In this document: positions 1 through 11,669 of the stretch, piece by piece
Layout: each line of letters begins with the position of its first letter
Numbering within the stretch: the stretch's first letter is position 1
Source: Erythroxylum novogranatense
Lineage: Eukaryota; Streptophyta; Magnoliopsida; Malpighiales; Erythroxylaceae
DNA length: 64,000 bases
Reading direction: 5' to 3'
Assembly (NCBI GenBank): GCA_029891385.1
Contig: CM057230.1
Span: 21,766,847 to 21,830,846, forward strand
Made by a program: the position numbers and the translations under genes
Notes under the pieces: generated by a model
Seen by the model: only the letters and a program-made list of their open reading frames with translations
Database searches by the model: none
What the model was told of the DNA's origin: nothing

Positions 1-56
1 AAAGGGTAAAGCGATTAATTAGAGATAACATTTTACCTTCCTTAGACTTTAATGAT

Positions 57-2708
57 TTGGGGACATGTATAGATTGCATCACAGGAAAATTCACTAAGAC
101 CAAAAAGAAAGATGCACATAGAAGTCTAAGTCTTTTAGAAATCATTCACACGGACATCAGTGGACCTGCATCTCCTACTATTTGCGGTAACAAGTACTTT
201 ATTACTTTTATTGATGACTTTTCTCGATTTGGCTATCTTTTTCTAATAAAAGAAAAATCTGAAGCACTTGAGAAATTCAAAATTTTTAAAACTGAAGTCA
301 TAAAACAATTAGGAAAATTCATAAAGGTGGTGAGATTTGATCGTGGTGGTGAGTATTATGGTAGATTTGATGCTGGACAACAACATATGGGACCATTTGC
401 TAAATTTTTGCAAGCTTGTGGTATTGTTCCACAATATACCATGCCTGGTACTCCTGAACAAAATGGTGTAGCTGAAAGGCGAAACCGTACTTTAAAAGAT
501 ATGATGAGGAGTATGATGAGTGGAACTAATTTGCTAGATTTTTTATGGGGGGAAGCCTTAAAAACTGCTCTTTACATCCTTAACAGAGTTCCTAGCAAAC
601 TGTCCAAAAACACTTTTGAACTTTGGACGGTAGAAACCCGTCTAAACCATTTTCGTGTGTGGGGTTGTCTTCAGGTTAGGATCTATAATCCCTTAGAGAA
701 AAGACGACCCTAAAACTACCCATTGTTACTTCATTGGATATCCGACCATGCAAAAGGGTATAGGTTCTATTGTCCTAAAAGGGTCGAGAATGTGGAATCT
801 ATGAATGCAAAATTTCTAGAATTGGACAAGGCTGAAGCTATTATTCCTGTGCATGAGATCGTTTCTTTTCCTGCTGTTATTGATAACATGCCTACAGCTA
901 TTGTTCCAGTCGAAAACTTGGTTGACGCTCCTTTGGTTAATTCCCCTGCTTCGGTTGATCATCCTAATAATGTTGATGACCATCTAGCAACAGTTGATAC
1001 TTCTCAACCAAATGAACCTATTATGCAAGTACCTCTTAGGAGGTGAGTTAGACAGAGGAGACTGGCTGTTTCCGACGATTACTTAGTTTATCTTAGTGAA
1101 GATATGTATGATATTGCGGATAATGTGGATCCTAAATCTTATCAGGAGGCAATGTCTTGTGCTAATTCTAATATATGGGTAGATGCCATGAAAGAAGAAA
1201 TGCAATCTATGGCCAATAATGAAGTGTGGGAACTTATTGACTTGCCTAAAAATTGTAAGGCGATTGGTTGTAAATGGATTTTTAAAACCAAGAAGGAATC
1301 GAAAGGTCAAGTTGAGAGATATAAAGCTAGACTAGTAGCAAAAGTTTTCACACAAAGAGAGGGCATTGACTTCACTGAAACTTTTTCCCCTGTGTCCAGT
1401 AAAGATTCATTTAGAGTCGTCATGGCTCTTGTAGCACATTTCGATATGGAGTTGCATCAAATGGATGTCAAGACAACTTTTTTGAATGGTGATCTCCTTG
1501 AGGAAGTATACATGCAACAACCTGAAGGTTTTCAGTTAAATGGTAATGAGCATTTAGTGTGCAAATTGAAGAAATCTATTTATGGTCTGAAACAAGCTTT
1601 TAGACAGTGGTACCTAAAATTTGATGAAGTCGTTACCTCTTTAGATTTTGAAGAAAATAAAGTTGATCAGTGTATATACCTAAAGGTCAGTGGGAGTAAG
1701 TTCATTTTTGTCGTTTTATACGTTGATGATATTCTACTTGCTAGCAGTGATCTTGGCTTGCTGAATGAAACTAAACAGATGCTGACAAAGCATTTTGAGA
1801 TGAAAGATCTTGGTGAGGCAAGTTTCGTGCTAAGAATTGAAATTCACAGGGATAGATCTCGTAACTTACTTGGTTTGTCTCAAAGGGCTTATATTAATAA
1901 AGTTCTGGAGCGATTTGACATGCAAAATTGTAAACCTGGTGATGTACCAGTTGTTAAGGAGGACAAATTCAATAAAAACCAGTATCCTCAGAATGAAATT
2001 GAAAAGGCAGAGATGAAGAACAAACCATTTGATAGTGCGTTGGGGAGTTTGATGTATGCTTAGGTTTGCACTAGGCCTGATATTGCTTATATAGTTGACG
2101 TTTTGGGTAGGTACCAGTCTAATCCTGGTAATGCTCATTGGGTAGCTACTAAGAAAGTGATGAGATACTTGCAGAAAACCAAGGAGTATATGCTTGTGTA
2201 TAGAAGAGTTGACAACTTAGAGATAATAGGGTATAGTGACTCAGATCTAGCTGGGTGCCCTGATGATACGAAATCGACTTCTGGTTACATCTTTATGTTG
2301 GTTGGGGGTGCGATATCTTGGAAGAGCAAGAAGCAGACTATGGTTGCGTCTTCTACTACGCAGGCTGAATTTATTTCTTGTTATGTGGCTGCTACTCATG
2401 CTGTTTGGTTGAGAAACCTGGTGATTGGACTTCGCATTGTGGATTCCATTGCTAGACCTCTTAGAATCTATTGCGATAATAGTGCAGCAGTGTTTTACAC
2501 TAAAAATAACAAGACTTCTAGTGGTTCTAAGCACATGGAATTCAAGTATCTGACTGCCAGAGACCTAGTGAAGAATAAAGAAATAATCATCGAGCATATA
2601 GTTACAGAGTCCATGCTAGCTGATCCCTTAACCAAGGGTCTTCGACCTATAGTATTCCGTAGCATGTTACGTATACGGGCTTTTGAGCTCTTTAATATGC
2701 TTGACTAG
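57..2708 (+). pseudogene. copia pol pseudogene: integrase, reverse transcriptase, RNase H
   Basis: One long frame (frame of position 57) covers the C-terminal two thirds of a copia polyprotein. Seen in order: integrase core with HTDISGP, FDRGGEY and the PEQNGVAERRNRT glutamate motif (about 57-600); the C-terminal integrase region with KGYRFYCP (about 750); reverse transcriptase with KWIFKTK, HQMDVKTTFLNGD and the YVDDILLA active site (about 1270-1740); RNase H with GYSDSDLAG, the SSTTQAEF segment and ADPLTKGL (2230-2640). The frame is broken by stops at 711-713 (apparently bracketed by two compensating one-base indels), at 1044-1046, and at 2061-2063 where a CAG codon seems to have become TAG. 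The family and the order of domains are clear; the exact copia lineage is not assigned. Confidence 0.92.
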
Positions 2709-2862
2709 TGGGAGTTATGCAATGTATGTGATTTTCATTGACTTGTTAGACTTTTATTTTTACATACTTGAATGTTCATTTCGCATGAATTATGTTATTT
2801 TAATGCAATTGATTGGAATATTCGCTTATTACTATTTCTTCTACAAATCAATTGGTATTTCC

Positions 2863-3066
2863 AAACTCGGTGTCCTTTTATATCATATGTCTCGTGATTG
2901 ACACCATATTCGAGTGAGAGACCTGTTACAAAAGTTTGGGCTTGGTGTTCTGTTCGATCAAACTGTCTCTTGATTAACACCCTATTTGAGTCTGCAGACA
3001 CTATTATAGAACTCGATGTTGTTTTTTACTAATCGTGTCGGTGGTTGACGCCACATTGGAGTTCAA
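2863..3066 (+). repeat. three imperfect ~75-bp repeats with hairpin arms in the copia 3' non-coding region
   Basis: Three consecutive units start near 2863, 2936 and 3010. Each opens with a variant of actcggtgt, carries gtctcgtgattgacacc or a variant in the middle, and closes with a variant of ttcgagt. The opening and closing parts are complementary, so each unit could fold as a stem-loop. It lies between the pol stop and the 3' LTR. Function unknown. Confidence 0.6.
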
Positions 3067-3466
3067 GGAATTATAGTTCATAACGAACTATACAATTTCC
3101 CTTGCTTTCAGCCTATTTTAAGAGAAATTGTAAGGACTGACGTTGAAAGTAGCACCTTACATTACTTATTGGATCACTTTTTTGTGCTATACTTCCAAGC
3201 TACACTACACACTAATGACTGGTCGACAAGGTTGATGACATATGTAATTATGGATCGATGTTATATTAATAAAGGTTGTAACGGGTGTCATAGTTCAATG
3301 TCATTTGATTTTGCTCGGACTTAGTCATATTGAAGTGCTGCATCTTGGATCATATATATGTATGGCCACATTGCACAAATTTGAGTTTATTAGCTCGAGA
3401 GTCGCTTACAAAGTTTTGAACAACAAAAAATAAATTTCAACAATTAATTTTGCCCAAGTGGGAGAA

Positions 3467-5984
3467 TGTTAGAATCTATTTTCTGGGCTACAATCAATTG
3501 TAATTTTATTTTATTAAAACAGGCTAATGATATGATCCCTATTAAGATGCCTATGATCCACTATTATTGTGATCCCTATTGGACTTAAGCCTTTTATATA
3601 GTTAGTATGATTAATGGTGTAAGCCTAACCCTAATGTTGGGCTCGGGCCCCGGATCCCCGAATCTCGAGGGCGGCCCCTCGGGTTGCGCCCGCGTCGAGC
3701 GCCCCAAACCGCGGACCCGATCCCAACATTTCGGCACAATCGATCAATTAATACATACATACATTGCCAGAACATACACAACCATACATTAAAGACCCTA
3801 TAACCGTAGGGATTTCATACTATTGCAAATTAAGAAAAGTCAACAAGTATCCTCAATTATAGCAAAATACAAAATGAAATCTAAATCCAAAAATACATGA
3901 GTATGCTCAATGTTAACATGCTCGGAGGGCCAACAAAATACTAACTTAATACAAAGCTCCTAATTTGACTGAAGTTTCCGATGCCGCGCAAAGTCAACGA
4001 TCGTCCTGATCTGCACCTGAGGAGGGGAAAGTAATGGGTTGAGCTACACAGCTTAGTGACTAATATAGTTATAGCCATCGACAATTAGCACAAATCCCAG
4101 CATATGAATGTATATATATTATATCTATATTCACACATCAGGTATCCACACGCCAATCACTAATGTACGCATTCATTAAAATTAATGCAAGTTATAAATA
4201 TGTCACAAAGCCTCCACAATGAACAATTCACATATGCAATGTGGCTCGAGGGTTCCATGGAAACAAAAGGAAGAAACCGAAGTTTACATCCTGAACGAAA
4301 TGAGTCCATTCGGAGCTCACAGGCCACAAGCGGGCAGCCGGGAGAAGGCTCTTGTCGACGTGCACATGATGAACGAAATGGTTCCACTCTCGCCCAAACA
4401 AAAGCATAGATTCATGCTCAAAATCATTTTATCAATGACATGCTTTCATGTTTCTCATTTATTCAAAATGCCGTGATCAAGTCGATGCATGACATGTTCA
4501 AAATCATGATCTCATGCTTCTCATATGAAATCAAAAGTCATTTATTTATCACAATTAAACATGCATAACATATAACATATATTCATACATAGGCAAGAAA
4601 TTGCCTAATCACACAAAGAACTATAAATATATTACCCACCTCTAATCGCCGAGAATCCAATTCACGGATGTCCTTCTTGCGATAAAATCGGGTCACTTGG
4701 TTTCTAAATCAACCAAGTTGCCATTCAATTAATATCCATAGCAATATCCAAAGATTAGAAAGCCGAAATAAAACATTAAAATCCATAATCGATCTTCTCC
4801 TAAAATTTCGAACCCTTCAAGGCTAATTCCAAACTTCCCTTGTCATACTTCTTATAGTCTTTATTCTCTAGATCACAACGACTCCAAAATCCCTCAATCG
4901 CACATCTATGCTAAAAGATATCCTCAAAATGAACAATTTCATTTTCAAAAAAGGGCTCGCCATGACGAAGAGACGCTGTCGCGATTTAATCGACCCTACT
5001 CGCCACCGCGAAGGCTCATCTGCGGCGAACAACTATCACGTCGCGACGACTCCTGTGCTCAACACGTCGCGATTTAATAATCGTAAAATTATTTACACGC
5101 CGTGACGTGGCTCCTTCCACACACGCCATGGCTTATTCATATGCATCGTCGCGACGCAAGGGTCTGAGCTCAACTCAAACCCAGATTTCGCATAACCCAA
5201 GTTCGATTCGTCCCAAACTCAAATGCAACATATGTAAGGCATAGATCAAGCTCTCTACCACAGTTCTAACCCATTCTAAGCTTCCAATCCATCCTAAAAT
5301 CATTAACCCAACGATTTCCCAAATTTTCCCACTCAAAACCCTAAACCGTCGATTCTACTTAATCCACACGATCCTAAGGTTTAATCCAACCATAAACAAG
5401 ATAGAAAGGACTTAAACTTACCGATTGAAGCCTTAAAATCGTCGAAACCACCGAAATCGCAAACTCTTTCTTCTTCTCTTCTTCCTCCTCTCGTGGCGCT
5501 TCCTCCTTCTTTTCCTCTTCTTTTCTTTCTTCCTTTCCTCTTCTTCGCTTTCCTCTTAACCTAAGGCATGGAAAAGACCAACTTACCCTCTTAGATAAGC
5601 CCAAATCTATGCTAACATAAGTAACTTCCCAAAATACCCTCAATTAACTCAAATTAAAGCATAATCACATAATTACCACAAATCATACTTAATGATATCA
5701 TAAAAAAAATTCGGGGCCTAACACCTAAGGCCCATGATGGGCAGGCCTTGGGTTAATATTAATGGCTAAGTCCCCACAGCATTCCCTATATATATATACA
5801 TATAATCACTTTACGGTTTGTCCCATTGGTAATTGTAATTAAAAGAGAAAGGAGAATTGCTGTGGAAGCCTTAGCCATCACCGAACGCTTGAGCTATGTC
5901 TTCATAATTCATTGATCATGTCTTCAACACGTAAGTATCGGTATTCTTTATCATGTATGATAATCTTGATTCTGGTTTTTAACA
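3467..5984 (+). repeat. 3' LTR of the copia element, interrupted
   Basis: Begins tgttagaatc right after a polypurine tract and ends gattctggtttttaaca, matching TG..CA ends. The two halves are 3467-3634 and 5729-5984 (one cctaa copy counted). The second half holds a TATA-rich stretch (about 5786-5799) and then a purine-rich leader, as expected for the U3-R boundary. The insert 3635-5723 separates the halves. The 3' end was set by the inverted ends, not by comparison with a 5' LTR. Confidence 0.75.
3635..5723. mobile_element. solo LTR (probably Ty3/gypsy type) inside the copia 3' LTR
   Basis: The 2089-bp insert starts tgttgggc and ends gcctaaca, is flanked on both sides by cctaa (3630-3634 and 5724-5728), and has no retrotransposon protein inside. 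That is the structure left when two LTRs recombine. The sequence is GC-rich near 3640-3730 (many CGs), has a cgtcgcgacg palindrome cluster at 4960-5160, and a CT-rich stretch at 5460-5560. The gypsy assignment rests on LTR length and general look only. Confidence 0.8.
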
Positions 5985-6160
5985 ATTAATCCTTTTATTC
6001 ATACGGTAATAAACCCAAAATAATTGTTAATTACTTTATAGTATGTAAAAACATCACTTAATATTTAGTAACCAAATCATCTTGGTTACTCGTCTTCTAA
6101 ACTTCCCTGTTAAAAAGATTTTGCTTACAAGGGGAAAAGGAGAAAAAAAAACAAATTAAC
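5985..6160. other. short spacer between copia LTR and LINE fragment
   Basis: AT-rich sequence with no gene seen. It probably includes the 3' untranslated end of the neighbouring minus-strand LINE, but no poly(A) tail (poly-T on this strand) is visible, so the LINE end is not defined. Confidence 0.5.
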
Positions 6161-7870
6161 TTAAAGCTCTATAATACAAAACTCGTGAGCATCATTGAAG
6201 AGTCGCTCTGGATGCCCCGAGGAGGTTCCAGAGGATAAGAAGGCCGTCCGTAAAAGGCCACAAGATTCGCCAAAGTGTTTACGATCGATTTCCTTCATGA
6301 CGATGTGATGGAATTCTACCTCCCAGCCCCGATATAAAAACTCCATGATACCTGTCACCAAAAAGGTTTCCTCAGTCAGAACAAAATTGGAGGAAGTGAG
6401 AATGATGATAACTTCGAGAGAGTTTATTTCGACAACAACTTCTCGATAGCCCAATTCCCAAGCCAAAGTAATACCTGAGAAAACACCACAAAGTTCTGCT
6501 AAGAGAGGTGAACCCCTTCCGATGAACTGTTGAAAGCCCTCACATCAGTTCCCATGGTAATCTCTAATTAAACCCCCTGCGGATGCGTCAGTGGACCCTC
6601 GTTTGACTGTACCATCAAAATTGACTTTAACCCAACCCTCCAACTGTTTAGTCCAGCCTACTAATCTGCCCACTGACATGCCCTGAGATGGGAACACGCA
6701 ACTCTCCATTGCTCGTGCTCGTGCTATCCAACCGACGTAATCTAGAATGATTTGTTACCGTCTACTGGCTATCCAAAATTCGGCTCGAACACGCTGTCAT
6801 TCCACCATTTCCAGAGAAACCAACAGGTGACCCCAAAGATGATGATCCATGCTTCCTGTTGTATTTGGGAATGTCTCTTGAGGTTTGACATCAGCCACGT
6901 CTCCACATCCTGTTGAAAAAATCCCGTATCGACCTCTTCCTGAGGGAAGTTTCGCCAGATTTCTTTCACTAGCGAGCAGTCTCTCATGACATGAATAGTG
7001 GATTTTTCGTGTCTGCAAAATTAACAACAGCTATCTATGGCAATATGGTTGGCCACATGTTGTTGGTCGGGTCGAGTTTGCGCTGACCTACCAACCATAG
7101 AAATGACCTAACCGCTACTTACTCGCCTATTTCCAAATAACCTCCCAAAGTTTGTGATAGGTATCGTGGCACGTCCGAAGCGCCCTTCAATTAAATCGTA
7201 AAGGACGCCATCGTGAACCTCCCGTGGGGTGTCAGGGGCCTAAACTACCCCGTTAGCCCTACATTCTCGACACGATGGTAGAGTTTGCCACCCATACACA
7301 CTATGGACGACGTGTATTGTTGAAATTATGCCATCGCCAAATGCCCTTTCATTAGTAAGGTCCGCTACGGTTGCGTAAAGGATGCTTTCTAGAATTGGAG
7401 ATGTGGTTACACGAATTAGCGGCCCGCAACTTTCCATCCAATTGTCCAGCCAAAAATAAGATACTCATGTCATTCCCCAAAATCCATGTAAGACCTTGAC
7501 GAATAAATTGTCAGGATGCTGATATCCCCCTCCAAGGGACCGAAGCCCCTGATTTAGCGATTGTATAGGGGATGTTAAGATTATTAAATTGATATTTGGC
7601 TTAGAGTTTTTAAACCCACAGAGCATTGGGCTTAGTAATCAACTCCCAACTAAGTTTGGCCAGTAACGCATCATTGGTAGCTTAAATTCGTCGAAGGCCC
7701 AGCCCTCCTGCGACTTTTAGTGCACATCGATTCCCAATTAACCAGGTGCATTTTGCGGTGCTCAATTGTCGAGCCCCATATAAAATCGAGCATGGTTTTT
7801 TTTCCAGATCGTGGCACAGTTGGCGCAGGAATCGCACCGTTTGCATTGTAAAAGTGGGCAACAATGTTAT
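6161..7870 (-). pseudogene. 5'-truncated LINE (L1-like) fragment: RT C-terminus, zf-RVT, RNase H
   Basis: Reading the minus strand, the order is that of plant L1-type LINEs: the C-terminal part of reverse transcriptase ending GGLGLRRI (7864-7682), a long damaged stretch, a zf-RVT-like segment with EAWIIIFGVTCWFLWKWWN (6987-6769), and a plant LINE RNase H end (6466-6161). There is no continuous frame; stops and shifts separate the pieces. The endonuclease and RT core are missing, as usual for a 5'-truncated LINE. It is a different copy from the LINE at 34.6-49.8 kb. Confidence 0.8.
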
Positions 7871-8663
7871 TTTGTATCTAGCTTGATCTTTTATATGGTT
7901 TTTTTAATTTTATAAAAACTGAACTAGAAGTTAAACCGTTTAAGATAAAAGTTTAATGTTTAAAAAATTCAATCGGTATTAAAATGTTAACTAAAATTGA
8001 ACAAAATTAAAAATTTGAGATATAATTAAAAGAGATTGTACTTATAAAAAATTTGAAGTTTAATTAAAAAGATATTTTTATCGAATTTTTTAATTTAGAA
8101 TAATTTAATAATTAATAAAATTGGTGACTAATTAATAAGTTGATTGATTTTAACAACAAAATTATTAAAGTAAATTGAATTAAAAGTTAAAACTGAATAA
8201 AAAAATTGACATTTCAAGAGTTAAACCAACTGAATTGATTGAATTTTTAACCATTACATTTTTCCGTTAGAGTCAGTTGCTTAATTTCGATTATTAACAA
8301 GGTGCATTTGAAGAAAACAAAGATTGACACGTTCAAGTTCAAATAAAATCATATGTTTCACCTTCAGAATTGAGATCAAACAATTTAGTGAGTTGGTGTT
8401 GGTTAGTGATTCTCCAAATATGTTCCACATAAATAATATTGTCAGATTTCTTTATAATCTGAAGAGTGCTTTAAGGTTCCTTTTCTTTATTTTATTATTT
8501 AATGGCTTATAATCATATTATTCGATACTTGGTAGTTCAAAACAGAATTTTCAAACAATTATATTTTTAATAGATGAAAATGAGAAAATTACTTTATTTT
8601 AAATGCTCTTTTCAGGAAAAAACTCAATAATTGCAACTTAACAAAGAAAATGGGAATAGATAG
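7871..8663. other. AT-rich spacer
   Basis: Very AT-rich with no recognisable gene. The 62-residue frame at 8324-8512 has no support. Confidence 0.6.
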
Positions 8664-8673
8664 AGATTGGAGC

Positions 8674-10220
8674 AATGTTATGAATACCGCATCGGGCCTT
8701 GCATCGGATTGGACTCGAACTGAATCAGGTATCGCTTGGTACCTGCACTGCTTCTAATATTTTTAAATTTATAAAATAGTCCCTAAATTTTTTAAAATTG
8801 CAAAATAGTCCATATCGATATATTATACAAATTGTATCTTGTATACTTTACTAGTTTATCGCTTACATCAACCATGCTTTCAAAATCTTAATAATAAATA
8901 ATAATGACAATTAATTTGAAATAATAATAATTTTTAAATATTTTACATATAAATAATAACCACAATTAATATAAACAAAGACAATCATCATCATACAATT
9001 ATAAAACTAAAATAATACAAAGCATTTAAAATATTACAATCATACAATTTCATCATTATAATACAAATATTATTTACTTTATTTATACAAAGTTTTAAAA
9101 TTAAGTTATTAAATATAAATTTTCAAAAATTTAACACTAAAATAAAAAATTTTAAAATAATTATTTTATGAAAAGTATAATTTTAATTTTAATATTACAC
9201 TAAAATTAAATATTTAAAAGAGTTTATTTGTTTTAAGTATTTTTAAAATATTAATTTTAAATTCAAAATTAACTAATCTAAATTTTTAGTTGACTTCCAT
9301 TAATTTTAGAGTTTAATTTATACCACATAATTTTTAATTATTTTTATAAGCACCTTTTATGTACATATACTTTTCTAAAAATAATAAATTAATTAACTTT
9401 AATAATATGTTTTGATTTAATTGAATTAATTAATTTATAGTGTATACAACTATACAATATATATATATATATATATATAAACAATACAAACTTGCTATTA
9501 GGTTACTGTAAAGTCTGTAATGGGATAAAAACCAAATTTGTAAAGCTGCTCTTTCATAACCTTATTGCCACGTGTTTAATTTACGAAAACAATTTTTTTA
9601 TGATAATATTTAAAAAAACTGCATAACTTATGTCCTTTAGGTTTAGTTTAGGTCTTCGACTTTTCGCCTTCGGCTTTCGCAGTTCGCCGCCCACTCTCTC
9701 TTTCTGGTTTCTACCTCTCTCTCTGTCTCTCTATCTCTTTCTACTCTATTTCTCTTCTCAGTCGCCACAATCATCTCCGATTAGCTGTTGATTTTGTTTC
9801 TGGTTCCTTGTGGTTGATTTAGTTATACCCATTTGAAAATTTCTCCTTTTCAACAAAAGCTGTGGTTTTTTTTTTTCTAATTTTTCCAGTTATATGTCGA
9901 GCATCGAGGAGGACTGGAGGAGGCGACGGTCGAGGAGGAGGCGATTTGACGATCGTGAGGAGCAAAGGCGTAGCGGCGGCATGATGAGAGAAGGAGAGAC
10001 GACGGTGTGAGGAGAGAAGAGAAACGAAGAGTCGGGTTTGGGGGGGGTTAAAATTTTCAAAATTGCAATAAGGTCCTTAGGATTTTAATTTTACTTGCAC
10101 CGCCGGTACCGATCGAAACCACCGGCATCTAATCGATATTTTGGGCCAGATCGATGAGGCTTGTTCTGTTTAGGATTCGGCCAGATGGTACCGCCGAACA
10201 GAACGTAAATTCCATACACT
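8674..10220. mobile_element. non-autonomous Mutator-like element, possible Pack-MULE
   Basis: The 10-bp sequence agattggagc flanks the segment exactly (8664-8673 and 10221-10230), in the size range of MULE target-site duplications. The outer 150-200 bp are imperfectly inverted: on the left, aatgttatgaat, then a cggtacc-like motif, then a gcac-rich block and tagtcc; on the right the same order inverted. The middle has an AT-rich left half with a (TA)n tract at 9460-9480, then a GC- and CT-rich segment (9640-10040) that looks like a gene leader. No transposase is encoded. Confidence 0.7.
9640..10045. other. gene-like GC/CT-rich segment inside the Mutator-like element
   Basis: A CT-rich run (ctctctctttctggtttctac and similar) followed by purine-rich, Arg/Glu-coding-like sequence stands out sharply from the AT-rich surroundings. 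It resembles a 5' leader plus first exon and could be captured from a host gene. No open frame long enough to name a protein was found. Capture is an inference. Confidence 0.35.
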
Positions 10221-10230
10221 AGATTGGAGC

Positions 10231-11640
10231 GTGTCTAAGAGTCAATTTTATTAATTTTAAAAATAATTTTAAAATTTTTAAAATAAAATAATATATTTTT
10301 AAACTACGTGCAATCATTTCGTTTAAAAAATTAAGTCTCAAATAAGTCTGGATATAAGCTTAGGCTTAGCTTACAAATCAACATATTAAAAATAACTGAA
10401 TTTGAACTCATGTGTCAGCCAGGTCTGAGATGGAGAAAACCCAAATAATAATGCATTATTATTATGTCTAATTGTAATTTTTTTTAAATTATAACTTCAT
10501 AGCTTGATTTCTATGGCTCCAACGGGCTATAACGGTTCTGGATTTCTTGAGCTATTATGGACTCGCATTGGCCCAAGTAATTCTGCTTATCACATATTTT
10601 ATTTATAAAATTCCAACTAATTAAATAATTATTTTAGATTGAGATAGTAATTTGCGGATCACTTATCTTGATTCACCCAACTCATGAATTTAAATCAAGC
10701 CGTCGTTTTTGACTGAAATAATTTTAATTTAATATGTTTTAGATTGACTTTTAATAATGCATACTGAATTTTTCACATAAATTATATTTTAAGTCCTATA
10801 AATCTTATTCAATTTTATAAGATTATGTAAATACATTAATTAAATATCATAACATTTTAATTTATTGTAAATATGTTTGAATGTCCACTCTTGTCTTTAA
10901 TTTTATTGTCATAGATACATAAATATTAATAAATTAAATTTTAAAATTGTTCTCGACAATAATAAATTTTCGGTTAGTTGATTTTTATTTCTTATTTTTA
11001 ATCATTAATTTTAGTTATTAAAATTTCGGTCAGCCTAGCTATATGATTCTCTATCAATGAAACTAAAACAAGAGTTAATGAAATTAATCTCCATATTTAC
11101 AATAAATTAAATTTTTAATTGAACTTTTTTACTTTGCATAGTATCATAAAATGTAGTATAATTTTATATTTAAAATAAATTTTACTATTTTAAGTGCTAT
11201 CAAATGGATTTCAATGTCATATTTAATTTTGGCACTGAATGCATATAAAGTGTTGAGTCGTTTCTTAAAGTTCCATTTAAAGGAAGAAAAGTCAAAGCAA
11301 TATCAATATTAATGAGTACAAACTCACTTTTGGTACATTAGAGATCAATAAACAATTTGGAAGAGCAATGGTCATATACATTTTTCATATATTATAAAAC
11401 AACGTCTAGAATCAATCTTGCCCGAAAAGGTATAATAATATGTAATCTTACTTTTAACGAATAGAGACTATTTCTAAATTACTCGTATAAAATTATATCA
11501 TTAATTTTTAAAGTAGATATACATGACTCGGCAAAATGCCTTATCAACCAAGATGTGCTCCAACTTGGTAATCTTTTCTTCACTTTCTTTTATTTATACA
11601 TCTTTTCCACTTTTTATAATTATTTGCACTATTAGAAAAT
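10231..11640. other. AT-rich spacer downstream of the potassium transporter gene
   Basis: No gene or clear repeat seen. The part next to 11669 must contain the 3' untranslated region of the minus-strand transporter gene; no poly(A) signal was singled out. Confidence 0.5.
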
Positions 11641-11669
11641 AATATGGTATACGCCTGCCTTACTAGACA

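Larger units (their letters stand above)
1..5984 (+). mobile_element. Ty1/copia LTR retrotransposon, 5' part outside window
   Basis: Integrase, reverse transcriptase and RNase H appear in the copia order, followed by a long non-coding stretch, a purine-rich tract (aagtgggagaa just before 3467) and a 3' LTR starting tgttagaatc. The LTR is split by another insertion and appears to end ...tttttaaca at 5984, about 424 bp once the insert is removed. The 5' LTR, gag and protease lie beyond the left edge, so the outer target-site duplication cannot be tested. The reading frame has several breaks, so the copy looks dead. Confidence 0.9.

Noticed and set aside
5374..5643. Lys/Glu-rich 89-residue frame
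   Set aside because: Low-complexity CT-rich tract inside a solo LTR, no family pattern.
3635..5723. Captured gene or Helitron in the copia LTR
   Set aside because: TG..CA ends and a 5-bp duplication fit an LTR; no Helitron ends and no protein were found.
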